From assembly GCA_949316235.1 (NCBI GenBank), contig OX438745.1, forward strand, positions 7,631,001 through 7,695,000: a DNA stretch of 64,000 nucleotides, in the 5' to 3' direction. Within the stretch, counting starts at the first letter, position 1; each line of letters opens with the position of its first letter. Shown here piece by piece: positions 63,171 through 64,000 of this stretch. Position numbers and translations under genes: made by a program. Under the pieces are notes generated by a model. That model ran no database searches. It had not been told where the DNA came from and saw nothing but the letters and a program-made list of their open reading frames with translations. Origin of the DNA: Oegoconia quadripuncta (taxonomy: Eukaryota; Arthropoda; Insecta; Lepidoptera; Autostichidae).

Positions 63171-63850
63171 ATAGGCCTCACATACACTGATACGAAGAAA
63201 CTGCTGTAAGTTTTTTATTTTATTTATTTGGGGAAAAAACAATCATATCTCAATATTACATAACTAATATTATAGTAATAGACCTCGAGTTCCACATATT
63301 GTTAATCCATTTAAATGTGTGACCCAATCTCCTGCTAAATTTCATGATTCTGGGTCAAAGAGAAGTACCCTTAGGTTTTGATTTATTTGCAAGTGTCAAA
63401 ATATACGACATAAATTGCCGTATCTTTGATTGCGTTGACTTGGGAGCTTATTTTTTTTTAAATTCCAAGAAACGGTAGACCCAAGTATTTGTTAATTTTA
63501 ACTTGATAACTTTCCTGATAAAAAGACAGACGGACAACGAAGTGAACCTAAGGATCCTTTTTTTTCCTACAAAGTAAAATTTCTAACAATTAGCTGATTT
63601 CAAAAATATGGAATATTTTCCTTGTTCAAGTAATGACAACCCCGTTTAGATAGAATTACGATATAATTTCTGACTTTTCTGAAGAATTTACCTTACAAGA
63701 AATGGACCTGGAGAAGACCCGATGGTTCCACAAAAGATTTTTTTATTGGACAAAATAAATTACTGAAACGTATCGCACAGTGACGTACAGCATCTTATCC
63801 AGGAGAGAGTCCTACTACCTACAGACTACCTTTATATAAAGGGTAATCGG
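63171..63850. other. Unassigned stretch
   Basis: No repeat or gene recognised. Confidence 0.4.
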
Positions 63851-63857
63851 TAGTGTC

Positions 63858-63920
63858 TTCATCCTGTGTCTCAATCATGTGGGTTCAGCTTCAATTCCCG
63901 GTCGGGTAGATCTTCAAGTT
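63858..63920 (+). mobile_element. tRNA-like SINE head, decayed
   Basis: CTGTGTCTCAATCATGTGGG and TTCAATTCCCGGTCGGGTAG resemble an A-box/B-box pair; closest to family B but with a different body. Confidence 0.35.
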
Positions 63921-63924
63921 AATA

Positions 63925-64000
63925 AGTTCAGCCAAGTACCAACTGGCTGCACTCAATTCTGTGGAACGACGTGCCAAAAGACTCATTGGTAACCATTCGA
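63925..64000 (+). pseudogene. CR1/Jockey-like LINE RT, runs off the window
   Basis: Plus-strand frame reads SAKYQLAALN then SVERRAKRLIGN to the last base, matching the LINE reverse-transcriptase phrase 'AxKYxLxxLDSVQRRAxRLIGN' that lies between the palm and the C-terminus. Open to the window edge, so it may be longer or intact beyond it. Confidence 0.65.

Overview
The window looks like AT-rich, non-coding nuclear DNA from an insect, most probably a moth or butterfly (Lepidoptera). I base this on the very high load of short interspersed repeats with tRNA-like heads (B-box GGTTCGANNCC), on LINE 3' tails such as AATAAATGCTTGAAG, on reverse-transcriptase fragments typical of lepidopteran RTE- and CR1/Jockey-like elements, and on many palindromic MITEs. 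No bacterial-type gene, operon, tRNA gene, rRNA gene or CRISPR array is visible. No open reading frame in the window is a convincing complete protein-coding gene.

Layout. From 1 to about 48.5 kb the sequence is a patchwork of repeats: SINE family A (8 copies), SINE family B (about 24 copies or fragments), SINE family C (5), SINE family E (4), a 5S-rRNA-like SINE group (P), scattered C-terminal pieces of RTE-like and CR1/Jockey-like LINEs, and at least eight MITE or fold-back families (G, H, I, K, L, M and single hairpins). Several are nested: SINE E in MITE H at 6.5-7.1 kb, MITE I in a longer repeat at 4.9-5.5 kb, a LINE tail in MITE K at 3.1 kb, and SINE E plus SINE C in a LINE at 47-48 kb.

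The only part that looks like host gene structure is 48.74-49.19 kb. It is repeat-free and CpG-richer, with an arthropod initiator (TCAGTC), a downstream promoter element (GGACGT) at exactly +28 to +33, about 394 bases with several short upstream ORFs, and a perfect splice donor GTAAGT at 49180. I read it as the promoter and 5'-UTR first exon of a plus-strand gene. If so, the rest of the window (49.18-64 kb) is first intron, again full of the same repeats.

Most unusual objects. (1) A ~540-bp insertion at 62160-62700 inside a SINE A copy, flanked by an 11-12 bp target duplication, with a motif like TTTSSSAAA repeated about every 15 bases on both sides of a GC hairpin. (2) A GC-rich poly(A) retroposon at 18859-19152 with an intact 11-bp target duplication and four 17-bp tandem units at its 5' end. 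(3) Two perfect 30-31 bp hairpins at 16.6 and 49.5 kb. (4) Three unassigned short ORFs at 14.5, 23.4 and 30.2 kb. Family letters are my own labels, assigned by comparison within this window; database names could not be checked.
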